64,000 bases of DNA from Variovorax sp. dw_308. GTDB lineage: Bacteria; Pseudomonadota; Gammaproteobacteria; Burkholderiales; Burkholderiaceae_C. Where the stretch lies: the NCBI RefSeq assembly GCF_019207085.1, contig NZ_JAATOM010000016.1:62001-126000 (forward strand), written 5' to 3'. Shown one piece after another: positions 52,728 through 62,683 of the stretch (position 1 is the first letter of the stretch; the number at the start of each line of letters is the position of its first letter). The position numbers were made by a program, and so were the translations under genes. Below the pieces are notes generated by a model. It saw only the letters and a list, made by a program, of their open reading frames with translations. It searched no databases and was not told where the DNA came from.

Positions 52728-53933
52728 TCAGCCGGCGACGCGCGGCTTGACGCAGGCCGCCGCCTCGCGCGCCCGGCTTCGCGCCGTATCGATGTCGTCC
52801 GCATGCACCAGCGCCACGCCCATGCGGCGCTTGACGAAACTTTCCGGCTTGCCGAACAGCCGCACGTCGGCCCCCGGCACCCGCATCGCCTCGGCCACGC
52901 CGTCGAAGGCGATGCCCTTGGCATCGACGCCGCCGTAGATCACGGCGCTCGCGCCCGCGCTCTTGAGCGTGGTGTCCACCGGCAGGCCGAGGATGGCGCG
53001 CGCATGCAGCTCGAACTCGTTCTGCCACTGCGTCGCCATCGTCACCATGCCGGTGTCGTGCGGCCGCGGGCTGACCTCGCTGAACCAGACCTCGTTGCCC
53101 TTCACGAACAGCTCGACCCCGAACAGGCCCTGCCCGCCCAGGTCGGCCGTCACGGCCTGCGCGATCTCTTGCGCCTTCTGCAACGCGGCGGGCGTCATCG
53201 GGTGCGGCTGCCAGCTCTCCACGTAGTCGCCGCTCACCTGCAGGTGGCCGATCGGCTCGCAGAACGAAGTCTGCACCTGCCCATCGGCGCCGAACGAGCG
53301 CACGGTCAGCAGCGTGATCTCGTAGTCGAAGTCGATGAAACCCTCGACGATCACGCGGCCGTGGCTCACGCGGCCGCCGGCCATGGCGTAGTCCCAGGCC
53401 TTCTGCACGTCGGCCGGGCCGTCGATCTTGCTCTGGCCCTTGCCGGAGCTGCTCATCACGGGCTTGACGACGCAGGGGTAGCCGATGCCGCCGTCGATGG
53501 CGGACTGCAACTCGGCCAGCGAGTCGCAGAACTTGTAGGGGCTGGTCGCCAGGCCCAGCGTTTCGGCGGCGAGCCGGCGGATGCCTTCGCGGTCCATCGT
53601 GAGGCGTGCGGCGCGGGCGGTGGGAATCACGCGCACCACACCGGCATCCTCCAGTTCCTGCAGCATCGGCGTGGCGATGGCCTCGATCTCGGGCACCACG
53701 AGCATCGGCTTTTCCGCTTCGATCAAGGCCTTGAGCGCGGCCGGGTCGCTCATCGTGATGGTGCGTGCATGGTGCGCAACCTGCTGGCCGGGCGCGTTCT
53801 CGTAGCGGTCGACCGCGATGGTCTCGACACCGAGGCGCTGCAGGGCGATCAGCACCTCCTTGCCGAGTTCGCCGGAGCCAAGAAGCATCACGCGGGTTGC
53901 GGACGGGGAAAGGGGTGTGCCGAGCGTCGTCAT
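52728..53933 (-). CDS. purT: Formate-dependent phosphoribosylglycinamide formyltransferase PurT
   Basis: A 401-residue ATP-grasp enzyme. The N-terminal 'RVMLLGSGELGKEVLIALQRLGVETIAVDRYENAPGQQVAH' is the PurT/PurK preATP-grasp domain; 'YPCVVKPVMSSSGKGQSKI', 'VIVEGFIDFDYEITLLTVR' and 'VWFSEVSPRPHDTGMVTMATQ' are ATP-grasp elements. It makes formyl-GAR from GAR, formate and ATP in purine synthesis. It diverges from the 3-hydroxybutyryl-CoA dehydrogenase gene. Start at 53933 (MTTLGT) is chosen over the longer frame. Confidence 0.95.
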   Translation of the reverse strand: MTTLGTPLSPSATRVMLLGSGELGKEVLIALQRLGVETIAVDRYENAPGQQVAHHARTITMSDPAALKALIEAEKPMLVVPEIEAIATPMLQELEDAGVVRVIPTARAARLTMDREGIRRLAAETLGLATSPYKFCDSLAELQSAIDGGIGYPCVVKPVMSSSGKGQSKIDGPADVQKAWDYAMAGGRVSHGRVIVEGFIDFDYEITLLTVRSFGADGQVQTSFCEPIGHLQVSGDYVESWQPHPMTPAALQKAQEIAQAVTADLGGQGLFGVELFVKGNEVWFSEVSPRPHDTGMVTMATQWQNEFELHARAILGLPVDTTLKSAGASAVIYGGVDAKGIAFDGVAEAMRVPGADVRLFGKPESFVKRRMGVALVHADDIDTARSRAREAAACVKPRVAG

Positions 53934-54027
53934 GGGGACGGACTTTAATTCACCGCGTGGCACAAAATGGCGGCCATCGCGGGCGCCAGGCCCGCCCCTA
54001 TTTCTTGCAACACCAGGAGCTTTTCAA

Positions 54028-54876
<849 letters not shown>

Positions 54877-54894
54877 ATTCGAAATCGGACAGCC

Positions 54895-54999
54895 GAACGC
54901 AGAAGGCGCAAAGGTTTCGCAGAGGACGCAGAAGGAAAACCAAATATTTCCTGGAAGTCCTTTTGCGACTTCTGCGGAACCTCTGCGACTTCTGCGTTC
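54895..54999. repeat. Imperfect 105-bp inverted repeat with GCAGAAG/CTTCTGC units
   Basis: GAACGCAGAAGGCGCAAAGG...GGAAAA on the left and TTTTGCGACTTCTGCGG...GCGTTC on the right are near reverse complements, each arm with repeated CGCAGAAG/CGCAGAGG blocks and a 20-bp AT-richer loop. Similar 'acgcaaaggacgcaaag' palindromes recur in many proteobacterial genomes. It lies between hbd and an enoyl-CoA hydratase gene. Confidence 0.75.
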
Positions 55000-55030
55000 G
55001 TATTTTTTCTTCCAAGGAGACAACAGCACA

Positions 55031-55846
55031 ATGACCGCCATCCCCACCACCCCGCCCGTCGAAGGCTGCATCGACACCCAGGTGCTAGGCCACGTCCTGC
55101 TCATCGGCATCAACCGTCCGGCCAAGCGCAACGGCTGGACGCCGCCGATGTTCAAGCAGCTGGCCGAGGCCTACACGCGGCTCGATGACGACCCCGAACT
55201 GCGCGTCGGCGTGTTGCATGCGTTCGGCGACCACTTCACAGCGGGGCTGGACCTGCCGGCCGTGTCCGAATACATGCGGCGTGGCGAGAAGGCGATCCCG
55301 GCCGGACTGGTGGAGCCGCACGACTTCGGCCTGCCGGACTACCGCCGGCGCGTCAAGCCGATGGTGGCGGCGGTGAAGGGCATCTGCTTCACGGTCGGCA
55401 TCGAGCTGATGCTGGGCGCCGACATCGTGGTGGCGGCCGACAACTGCCGCTTCTCGCAGCTCGAAGTGCAGCGCGGCATCATGGCCACGGGCGGTGCCAC
55501 GCTGCGCATGGCCGAGCGCGCGGGCGTGGGCAATGCGATGCTGCACCTGCTGACGGCGGACGAGTTCGGAAGCGAAGAAGCCTTTCGCCTCAACTTCGTG
55601 CAGAAGGTGGTGCCCGCCGGCCAGGAACTCGACGCCGCGCTGGCCATCGCGCAGCGCATCGCGGCTCAGGCGCCGCTGGCGGTGGTGGCGACCCGGCTCA
55701 ACGTCATCAAGGCGGTGGAGCACGGGCCGCTTGCTGCCGTCGCGGAATTCATCGAGACGCAGAAGCGGCTGTCGAACAGCGAGGACGCCGCCGAAGGCGT
55801 CCGCTCTTTTGTGGAGCGTCGGCCTTCGCGATTTACCGGGCGGTAG
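55031..55846 (+). CDS. Enoyl-CoA hydratase/isomerase family protein
   Basis: A 271-residue crotonase-fold protein. 'FGDHFTAGLDLPAV' is the first oxyanion region and 'GICFTVGIELMLGADIVVAADNCRFSQLEVQRGIMATGGATLRMAERAG' the second plus active-site loop. The enzyme acts on acyl-CoA thioesters, plausibly hydrating crotonyl-CoA for the dehydrogenase encoded upstream. Start at 55031 (MTAIPTT) has AAGGAG about ten bases before. The N-terminus 'GINRPAKRNGWTPPMF' is normal for the family. Confidence 0.87.
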   Translation: MTAIPTTPPVEGCIDTQVLGHVLLIGINRPAKRNGWTPPMFKQLAEAYTRLDDDPELRVGVLHAFGDHFTAGLDLPAVSEYMRRGEKAIPAGLVEPHDFGLPDYRRRVKPMVAAVKGICFTVGIELMLGADIVVAADNCRFSQLEVQRGIMATGGATLRMAERAGVGNAMLHLLTADEFGSEEAFRLNFVQKVVPAGQELDAALAIAQRIAAQAPLAVVATRLNVIKAVEHGPLAAVAEFIETQKRLSNSEDAAEGVRSFVERRPSRFTGR

Positions 55847-56138
55847 GACGCTGTGTCAGAGGGGCGGGCTGTCAGCACCGGCTTTGCCGAACGCGACGAC
55901 TCGCGCGGCAGGGGTTCGAAGGACGGCGCGCTGCAGGTAAGCCTCATCATGCGCTGGGTGGGCGTGCCCGCTGCGCGTGCCCAGCGGAAGTTCGCCGCAA
56001 AGGATTGGTGCGGCGAGGTCGCCAGGACCTGAAAGAGTTCCGTGCCGATGTGGATGTTGCCGGGCAAGGGCTGAGAACGTCAGTCAGCAGACTGTGACGC
56101 GTGCCTAGAATGCGCCTCTGTGCCACAGAGGAGTCGCC

Positions 56139-57722
56139 GTGATCACGTTGTCGTCAGCCTTCCGCGCATTCGCCGTCCTGTGCATCGCCTCCCTCGTGTC
56201 CGCCTGCTCGTCCCTGCCGGGAACGGTGGAGCGCACGCCCTCTACGGCCATGACACAGACGGCAGACACGCGACTCGGCCAGGCCCTGCGCCAACGCGTT
56301 GCGGCGCATCCGCAGCAATCCGGCATCCATCCCCTGCAGATTGCGCCTGAGGCATTCGCCGCGCGCATCGCACTCGCGCGGTTGGCGCAGCGCACCCTCG
56401 ACATGCAGTACTACATCTGGCATTCGGACACCACTGGCCAGCTTCTGTGGGAGGCCGCGTGGGAGGCGGCAGAGCGCGGCGTGCGCGTGCGGATGCTCAT
56501 CGACGACGCCAACACCAAGGGGCTCGACCCGATCCTGGCCGCGCTGGACGCGCACCCCAACATCGAGGTGCGCCTGTACAACCCGTTTGCAAATCGGGGC
56601 GCACGCCTCGGCGACTTCGCTTTCGACTTCACGCGCGTCAACCACCGGATGCACAACAAGTCGTTCACGGCGGACAACCAGGCGGCGATCGTGGGCGGCC
56701 GCAACATCGGCGACGAGTACTTCGGCGCCAACACGCAGGTCGGCTTCCAGGACCTCGACGTGCTGGCCATCGGCGCGGTGGTGCAGGAGGTGTCGAACGA
56801 GTTCGACCTGTTCTGGAACAGCCCCTCCGCCTACCCCGCGGCCAGCGTGATTCCGCCATCGAACGCGGGCGGCCCGGCAATGCTGCGGGAAGGCTGGCAG
56901 AAGGTTCACCAGAGCGAAGAGGCGCAGCGCTACGTGGATGTGGTGCAGAAGACGGCGCTGGTGTCGCAACTGTCGCAGGACCGCGTGCCTTTCGAGTGGA
57001 CGACGGCGCACGTCATCAATGACGACCCGGCCAAGACGCTGTCGACCTCCGACCGGACCGAGTTCCAGCTCCTTCCCCACCTTGAGCAGTCGATGGGCCG
57101 GCCCGAGCGGCAGCTCGACCTCGTCTCGCCCTACTTCGTGCCGGGCAAGGAAGGCTCGGAAGGTCTGATGGCGTTGGCGAAGCGCGGCGTCAAGGTGCGC
57201 GTTCTGACCAACTCGCTTTCGGCGACGGACGTCTCGCCGGTGCACGCCGGCTACACCCGGTATCGCAAGGACCTGCTCAAGGCCGGCGTCGTCCTCTACG
57301 AGCTCAAGCCCGGTGCGGCGCTGCCATCGGTCAAGGACAACGATGATGTGCCGCGCGGGCTTCCCGGCAGCGGCAGCGGCACCACGAAGGCCGCCGCGCT
57401 GCATGCCAAAACCTTCTCGAAGGATCGCAACCGCGTCTTCGTCGGCTCCTTCAATCTCGACCCGCGCTCGGCGCGCCTCAACACCGAGATGGGGATGGTG
57501 ATCGACAGCCCGGTGCTGGCCAATGGACTGTCCACCAAGCTGGACGGCCTGCTGCCGAGCGAAGCCTATGAAGTGCGCCTTCTGCCCGACGGCGACAGCC
57601 TGGAATGGATCGAGCGCGGCCCCCAGGGCGAGACGCGCTACACGACCGAGCCGGGCTCCACCGCGATGCGTCGCGGCTGGGTCGACTTCCTGCGGATCCT
57701 GCCGATCGAGTGGATGCTGTAG
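56139..57722 (+). CDS. clsC: Phospholipase D family lipoprotein (cardiolipin synthase C-like)
   Basis: A 527-residue protein with a signal and lipobox (LVSACSS, about 19-25) and two HKD motifs: 'NHRMHNKSFTADNQAAIVGGRNIGDEYF' and 'ALHAKTFSKDRNRVFVGSFNLDPRSARLNTEMG'. The layout, with the second HKD in the last third, is that of ClsC/YmdC, which forms cardiolipin from phosphatidylglycerol and phosphatidylethanolamine at the membrane. The GTG start at 56139 follows GAGGAG. It does not resemble the Tle5 effector at 47383 in length or motif spacing. Confidence 0.85.
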   Translation: MITLSSAFRAFAVLCIASLVSACSSLPGTVERTPSTAMTQTADTRLGQALRQRVAAHPQQSGIHPLQIAPEAFAARIALARLAQRTLDMQYYIWHSDTTGQLLWEAAWEAAERGVRVRMLIDDANTKGLDPILAALDAHPNIEVRLYNPFANRGARLGDFAFDFTRVNHRMHNKSFTADNQAAIVGGRNIGDEYFGANTQVGFQDLDVLAIGAVVQEVSNEFDLFWNSPSAYPAASVIPPSNAGGPAMLREGWQKVHQSEEAQRYVDVVQKTALVSQLSQDRVPFEWTTAHVINDDPAKTLSTSDRTEFQLLPHLEQSMGRPERQLDLVSPYFVPGKEGSEGLMALAKRGVKVRVLTNSLSATDVSPVHAGYTRYRKDLLKAGVVLYELKPGAALPSVKDNDDVPRGLPGSGSGTTKAAALHAKTFSKDRNRVFVGSFNLDPRSARLNTEMGMVIDSPVLANGLSTKLDGLLPSEAYEVRLLPDGDSLEWIERGPQGETRYTTEPGSTAMRRGWVDFLRILPIEWML

Positions 57723-57858
57723 GGGCCGCTGGTCTCCGTGCATTCCGCGCCCAGGCACGGACCGCGCCGCCGAGGTCGACGTGGCAGAGGTTTCCTGGCA
57801 GAGCAGGGACCCCGACGTCCTCGCGGCTTGGCCTACCCCTTCGCAGCGCATGGCCAAT

Positions 57859-57886
57859 CCAATTAGATTGCGCACAATTTAATTGG
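57859..57886. promoter_or_regulatory. OhrR-like palindrome without an ohr gene
   Basis: CCAATTA (57859-57865) and TTAATTGG (57879-57886) flank GATTGCGCACAAT. The arrangement resembles operators of OhrR-type MarR repressors near organic hydroperoxide resistance genes. It overlaps the last codons of the retropepsin-like gene and no ohr or ohrR gene is in view. Confidence 0.35.
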
Positions 57887-58412
57887 ACCCTACAATCCAG
57901 CCCATGCGCAACGCCCCCACCACGTTCATCGTGACATCGAAATTCCGCAGGAAACTCTGACCCAGCAGGACTTCGCTTCCCTGCCCGGCAGTGCCCACTG
58001 CGACGGTTGCTGCCGCCACAGAAAACGATCCAACGATGACGGTGACGCCCTTGACCAGCCGGCCGGCACGGGCCCCGTTGGCCGTATTGAGCTTCGCGAG
58101 GCTTCCGCCTTGCAGATTGGCACGGCGCGCAAAGTCCTCGGAGACGGATATGTAGGTGGCGCCCGTGTCGACCAGGAACATGACCGGCTGATTGTTGATG
58201 AAGCCCCTCAAGCGAAAGTGACCGTCTTGATCGACCGGGATGGTCATCACCGATGGCATGGCAGAGGACGGCCGACCCTCCCACAACTTGCATCCTCTCT
58301 GCTGGGCAACGGTCGCACTGCGGGTGTATTCATCACCGCATTTCCAGACCCGGCCCTGCGCCGAGGCGGACACCGCGCTCAAGAGCGTGACGGCAAGGAG
58401 CAAGTACTTCAT
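57879..58412 (-). CDS. Secreted retropepsin-like aspartic protease (TIGR02281 type)
   Basis: A 177-residue protein with a signal peptide (1-19, ending SASAQ), a Cys-rich start (WKCGDEYTRSATVAQQRGCK) and the retropepsin motif 'FLVDTGATYISVSEDFA' with catalytic Asp in DTGAT, followed by 'VLLGQSFLRNFDVTMN'. It should act as a dimer in the periplasm. The TIGR02281 family is of unknown target. Confidence 0.82.
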   Translation of the reverse strand: MKYLLLAVTLLSAVSASAQGRVWKCGDEYTRSATVAQQRGCKLWEGRPSSAMPSVMTIPVDQDGHFRLRGFINNQPVMFLVDTGATYISVSEDFARRANLQGGSLAKLNTANGARAGRLVKGVTVIVGSFSVAAATVAVGTAGQGSEVLLGQSFLRNFDVTMNVVGALRMGWIVGSN

Positions 58413-58552
58413 CCGAGCTTCTTCTGCCCGAAGTCAGGCCGGGCGAGCACCCATGACCGGCAATCCGATGTCGCGATGGCCAGCGTGGCAATGGCGAGCG
58501 TTTCCCGAGCGACCGGCATTGCCGCTGGGCAATGCAATCGACCGATAGTCCG

Positions 58553-58822
58553 TCAGTACTTGGTGTCGCGCTTGTCCTGCCGACCCCCTTGCTTCGTCTC
58601 GTGCTTGTCCTGCCGGCACTGGGCGTTGCTCTTCTGGTTTTCGGCCCGGCAGTCGACCTTTTCGGAGCGCGCATCCTGTTTGGCACCCTGGTTCGTGTCC
58701 CTGCCTTGCTGGCGCTGCTGCGACTGATCGGTGGCCAGGGCGGCTCCCGACAGTGCCAGGAGTCCGGCCGTGGCCAGCATTCCGCCCGTCAGACGCCAGC
58801 GTGCGTATCTCGATTCGGCCAT
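58553..58822 (-). CDS. Small secreted charged protein (89 residues), unrecognised
   Basis: ATG at 58822 opens MAESRYARWRLTGGMLATAGLLALSGAALA, a signal peptide with Ala-x-Ala end, followed by a Gln/Lys/Asp/Arg-rich mature part (DQSQQRQQGRDTNQGAKQ...) holding two Cys (VDCRAEN, AQCRQD). It resembles small periplasmic low-complexity proteins of unknown role. It is transcribed towards the retropepsin gene. Confidence 0.55.
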   Translation of the reverse strand: MAESRYARWRLTGGMLATAGLLALSGAALATDQSQQRQQGRDTNQGAKQDARSEKVDCRAENQKSNAQCRQDKHETKQGGRQDKRDTKY

Positions 58823-59034
58823 ATGCGTTCTCCAATTTGATGGGTTTGAGACGGCGGTCGGCTGTCGCACCAAGCCGCCTTCGTATGCTCGTGCAGGGGG
58901 TCGGATGAAAAGTCCTCCTCCAGCAAGAGTGCGCCCCTATTGCCGGGGTCGCCTCATGGTGGCACCAATCACTGCCGAAGAGAACGAAATTCAGTCGAAG
59001 GTCATCATCAATTGGGTTGCAAATTGTTCGCACA

Positions 59035-59787
59035 TCACCGCGTCGCTTCGATCGCGCGCCCGTTGAGCGGCTGCGTCGGTCGCGCATTCATCGCATAGTG
59101 CTTGCCGAAGGCGGCGATCTCGCTGCCGGCAATCCTCACCGGTGTCTTCAGCACGAACCAGCGGACATCCTCGCTGCACGGCGGCGTGGTGAGCGATCCC
59201 TCGAAGGTGTAGTAGCCCTTGTTGCCGGGCAGCAGCGCGGTGGCATCGACCATCGCATCGACATCCCGCTCGTGCTCCTTTTCCTTCGGCAGGTTCTTCC
59301 AGACAGTGTCGATCAGGGAACTGGCGCCGCCCTTGTCCAGCAGCACCGCGACCACCGCCAGCTTGCCGTCCGCGCTCTTGTGCACGAGGTGCGCGACCAT
59401 GGCGTGCGCCTTGCCGCCAATCTTCTCTTCACTGGGCTTGTGGAAGTGGAATTGCACGAGTTCGTAGCGCGTGCCGCCCACCTCGATCGAACTGCCCGGT
59501 GCGTAGTTCACCTGGATCGTGTGACCGTTGTCGATCACCTTGAGCGGCGATGGCTTGTAGTCGAACCGGATCGCCGGCAAGTCCGCCACCTTGGCGCCGC
59601 GGATGTCGATGGGCGACTGGATCTTCCCGAGCTTGCAGGTGGCAAACGACGAATCGGCTTCCGCCCACTCCGCAGGTCCGAGGTGTCCGCTGTATGACCA
59701 ATGCTCATGCTCCGCCTGCACCCGGGTTGCGGCGCAAAAAAGCGTCATCGCGATAAGAAACGCAGGCACTGCTTTGATGGCATGCAT
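59035..59787 (-). CDS. Alpha-class carbonic anhydrase, periplasmic
   Basis: A 250-residue exported enzyme with a signal peptide (1-25, ending RVQA). 'HWSYSGHLGPAEWAEADSSFATCKLGKIQSPIDIRGAKV' is the alpha-CA start, zinc ligands lie in 'VQFHFHKPSEEKIGGKAHAMVAHLVHKSADG', and 'YYTFEGSLTTPPCSEDVRWFVLKTPVRIA' is the later core. It hydrates CO2 in the periplasm. Cys pairing (ATCKLG and PPCSED) fits the bacterial disulfide. Confidence 0.93.
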   Translation of the reverse strand: MHAIKAVPAFLIAMTLFCAATRVQAEHEHWSYSGHLGPAEWAEADSSFATCKLGKIQSPIDIRGAKVADLPAIRFDYKPSPLKVIDNGHTIQVNYAPGSSIEVGGTRYELVQFHFHKPSEEKIGGKAHAMVAHLVHKSADGKLAVVAVLLDKGGASSLIDTVWKNLPKEKEHERDVDAMVDATALLPGNKGYYTFEGSLTTPPCSEDVRWFVLKTPVRIAGSEIAAFGKHYAMNARPTQPLNGRAIEATR

Positions 59788-59929
59788 ATCAACTCCTTCC
59801 ACGAACGCTGTCCGAAGTCGAACCGGGCGACGAAGCATAGGCCTGCGGTGCTGTATGCGGCCTGACTGTCCCTGCTGGCATCCGACCTTCATCCGCTCGC
59901 AACCCCTGCCGTCTTCCCGGTTTCCATTC

Positions 59930-61009
59930 TCAGCGCTGCAGCGCGCGCAGGCGGTCGTAGTAGGCGCGCGCATCCGAACTCGCTGAAAGCAGCCGGGAAG
60001 CGACCGGCGCCTGCGCCCGCGCCTCGCTCGGGCTGTGGCCGAATTGCTGCCGGAAGATGCGGCTGAAGTGGGACGGGTTGACGAAGCCGAACTCTTCGGC
60101 GATGCCGACCAGTTGTCGGGCCGCGTATTCAGGCGCGACGATGGCCGCGTAGATGCGCTTCAGCCTGCGCTCCTTGATGTAGTCAGCGACGCCGCCACGC
60201 GTCTCGAACAGGCGATACAGCGTGCTTCGCGACACCTTGAACCTGCGGCAGATCGTCGAGACCGACAGCGTCGGCTCGCCAAGGGTCGACTCGATCCAGC
60301 CGCAGATTTGCTGCATCAGCGCGTCCTCGATGGCCGGGCGCGCCCGGTCCAGCGTTTCCGGCGTCGCCAGCAGGCTCACGGCGAGGAGGCTCGCGGTCGC
60401 GACGGCGACGCCGCGCGCTTCGTCGACGGTGAGCTCCGCCAGCCGTTCCGACAGGTTCACGAGGTGGCTCACCAGCAACTGCGCGGACGCACCGCGCGGA
60501 ACGACGCCGTGCAGGTCGATGTCCCTGGGAAGCACGTCGGCGAAGGCATCGCGCGGCAGGAAGAGAACCATCCCCGGACCGCCCGGCGAGTCGAAGGTCG
60601 AGGGGCGCGTCATGTCGGTCAAGACCGGTTCGCAGGCGGCGAGCACCAGTCGCTTTCCATCGGCGTCGACCCGGGCGCCGGAGCGCTTCAGGTTCATGCG
60701 CAGGTGCAGGTGGTTGAACTGGTCGGCCCGTGCGAGCCGGGCCGTGCGCTTCGAGATCATCGGCGTGTAGTCGCCGGTGGACAGCACGTGAGGCCCGAGA
60801 TTCCACAGCCGGGTCCGGCTGCCGAAGTCGCCTTGCGTCACGCCGTCCGGTAGCACCAATTCGTAGGAGGTCGCGGTGCGTTCCTGCCAGAGCTCGAAGC
60901 GCTCCCGGGGCGCCAGCAGGCTGGCGTCGAAAGTGATGGCCGACACGACGCGTGCCGCTTCGCCACCCTGCGAACCGAGCCTGTCCTGGGGCGCCGATCG
61001 CTCAATCAT
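59930..61009 (-). CDS. AraC family transcriptional regulator with AraC-binding-like domain
   Basis: A 359-residue regulator. The N-terminal part ('LLAPRERFELWQERTATSYELVLP', 'HLHLRMNLKRSGARVDADGKRLVLAACEPVLTDMTRPSTF') is the AraC-binding-like domain of FeaR-type proteins; the C-terminal HTH pair is 'LSVSTICRRFKVSRSTLYRLFETRGGVADYIKERRLKRI' and 'LVGIAEEFGFVNPSHFSRIFRQQFGHSPSE'. It is divergent from the carotenoid oxygenase gene and probably controls it. Such regulators often respond to aromatic or aldehyde ligands. Confidence 0.87.
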   Translation of the reverse strand: MIERSAPQDRLGSQGGEAARVVSAITFDASLLAPRERFELWQERTATSYELVLPDGVTQGDFGSRTRLWNLGPHVLSTGDYTPMISKRTARLARADQFNHLHLRMNLKRSGARVDADGKRLVLAACEPVLTDMTRPSTFDSPGGPGMVLFLPRDAFADVLPRDIDLHGVVPRGASAQLLVSHLVNLSERLAELTVDEARGVAVATASLLAVSLLATPETLDRARPAIEDALMQQICGWIESTLGEPTLSVSTICRRFKVSRSTLYRLFETRGGVADYIKERRLKRIYAAIVAPEYAARQLVGIAEEFGFVNPSHFSRIFRQQFGHSPSEARAQAPVASRLLSASSDARAYYDRLRALQR

Positions 61010-61132
61010 GAGGGCCGGAGTTTCCCACCTTTGAATCAGACGGAACAGACATGGGACGCACAGTCAACGACAAGCGAAACGGTGCTTCCTACCATTCCTG
61101 AACCAGCAAGTGTTGAAACCCAGGAGGCCGAA

Positions 61133-62599
61133 ATGATTGGCAAGTTTGACCGTGATCGTCGCGAGTTCCTGTTCAAAGGAGGTGCCATGGCGTTGTCCGT
61201 TCCCATCGGTTTGAGCGTGGCCAGCGCTCATGCATCGGTCGTGCCCGACGACAGGCCGCCCGAGTGGACCAGCCAGAACCCGTTTCTCCAGGGCGCGTTC
61301 GCGCCCGTCTTCGACGAACGGGACGACATCGACCTGCACATCGAAGGCGAATGGCCCAAGGGCCTGAACGGCGCTTTCATGCGCAACGGCCCGAACCCGG
61401 AATTCGAACCCGACGCGCACTACGGCTACCCCTTCGACGGGACCGGAATGGTGCACGCGCTGTTCGTGCAGGATGGGCGCGCGCGGTATCGCAATCGATG
61501 GGTGAGGACGAAGGAATTCGTGGAGGAGCGGGCCGCGGGCCATCGCATCTACAACTCGAGCTTTGCCGCGCCACCCCACGCCAACCTGGCCAACACCAAC
61601 ATCGTTCATCACGCCGGGCGCTACCTTGCGCTGTACGAGGGCGGCTCGGCCTACCAGCTCGACGGCAACCTCAACACAGTCGGGTCCTTCGATTTCGGCG
61701 GCAGGCTGACCGGCAACATGACGGCGCATCCCAAGATCGATCCGAGGACACGGGAGTTGCTGTCGATCGAATACGACCTTCACACCGGGGCGATGCTCTA
61801 TGCGCGCATCTCCGCCGGTGGCGTGCTCGACCGTGCGGTGCCCTTTCAAGCACCGTGGCCGGCGATGATCCACGACATCGCGATCACGGAGCGCCACGTC
61901 ATCGCCATCTTCTGCCCCCTGGTCTTCGACTATTCCCGCAAAGGACCGCCGGCCGACTGGGAACCGCAGCGTGGAACGATGATCGCGCTCGTGCCGCGAG
62001 ATGCGAAAACGGCCGAGCAGATCCAATGGATCAAGGGCCCCGCGTTCTTCAATTGGCACACGGTCAACGCATTCGAGCAGGGCGATCGCATCGAGGTGGT
62101 GCTCCCCTGGTACGACGCCTTTTCCCTCACCGCGCCGTCGAAGCGACTGGAACTGCACCGGCTCGTCATCCACACCAGGACCGGCGCGGTCGAGGATCAC
62201 GCACTGGACGACCAAGCCTGCGAGTTCGGGCGAATCAACGAGGCCTACCTGGGGCGGAAGGCTCGCTACGGATACGTCGGCCTGCGCGATCCCCGCCCCG
62301 GCGAGCGCTGGCAGTCAGGCGCCTTCGAATCCATCGCGCGCTATGACCTCACGACGGGCGCCAAGGTCGTGCATCGATTTCCCAAGGGCGTGACCGTCTG
62401 CGAGCCGCTGTTCGTGGCCGACCCTCATGGCCGTGGCGAAGCCGATGGGTTCATCCTGAGTTTCACGCACGAGGCGGGGAGCGCTCAGGGCAGCTTCGTG
62501 GTGCTCGATGCCCGCAATCTCGACGCGCCGCCGCTCGCGCGCATCGTGCTTCCGCGCCGGGTGCCTGCCGGCTTGCATGGGTCGTGGGTCAGCAGCTGA
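61133..62599 (+). CDS. Carotenoid oxygenase family protein, Tat-exported
   Basis: A 488-residue non-haem iron dioxygenase. The leader 'RDRREFLFKGGAMALSVPIGLSVASAHAS' is a twin-arginine signal. Four histidines expected to bind Fe are visible in 'TAHPKID', 'MIHDIAITERHVIAIFC', 'FFNWHTVNAFEQGD' and 'GLHGSWVS'. The family cleaves double bonds of carotenoids, stilbenes or lignin-derived phenylpropanoids. Start at 61133 (MIGKFD), with GGAGG about seven bases before it, is preferred to a TTG at 61031. It shares a divergent promoter with an AraC gene. Confidence 0.85.
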   Translation: MIGKFDRDRREFLFKGGAMALSVPIGLSVASAHASVVPDDRPPEWTSQNPFLQGAFAPVFDERDDIDLHIEGEWPKGLNGAFMRNGPNPEFEPDAHYGYPFDGTGMVHALFVQDGRARYRNRWVRTKEFVEERAAGHRIYNSSFAAPPHANLANTNIVHHAGRYLALYEGGSAYQLDGNLNTVGSFDFGGRLTGNMTAHPKIDPRTRELLSIEYDLHTGAMLYARISAGGVLDRAVPFQAPWPAMIHDIAITERHVIAIFCPLVFDYSRKGPPADWEPQRGTMIALVPRDAKTAEQIQWIKGPAFFNWHTVNAFEQGDRIEVVLPWYDAFSLTAPSKRLELHRLVIHTRTGAVEDHALDDQACEFGRINEAYLGRKARYGYVGLRDPRPGERWQSGAFESIARYDLTTGAKVVHRFPKGVTVCEPLFVADPHGRGEADGFILSFTHEAGSAQGSFVVLDARNLDAPPLARIVLPRRVPAGLHGSWVSS

Positions 62600-62683
62600 A
62601 GCGTGATCGGGATCGCGAGGCATGAGTCGAAAGCGCACGAGCATCGTGGCGGGCTTGCAGGCCGTGATGCTCGCACTCCCCCG

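Noticed and set aside
55847..56138. Minus-strand frame starting MPGNIHIGTELFQVL near 56067
   Set aside because: It loses protein-like character after about 40 codons and overlaps the enoyl-CoA hydratase gene; at best a remnant.
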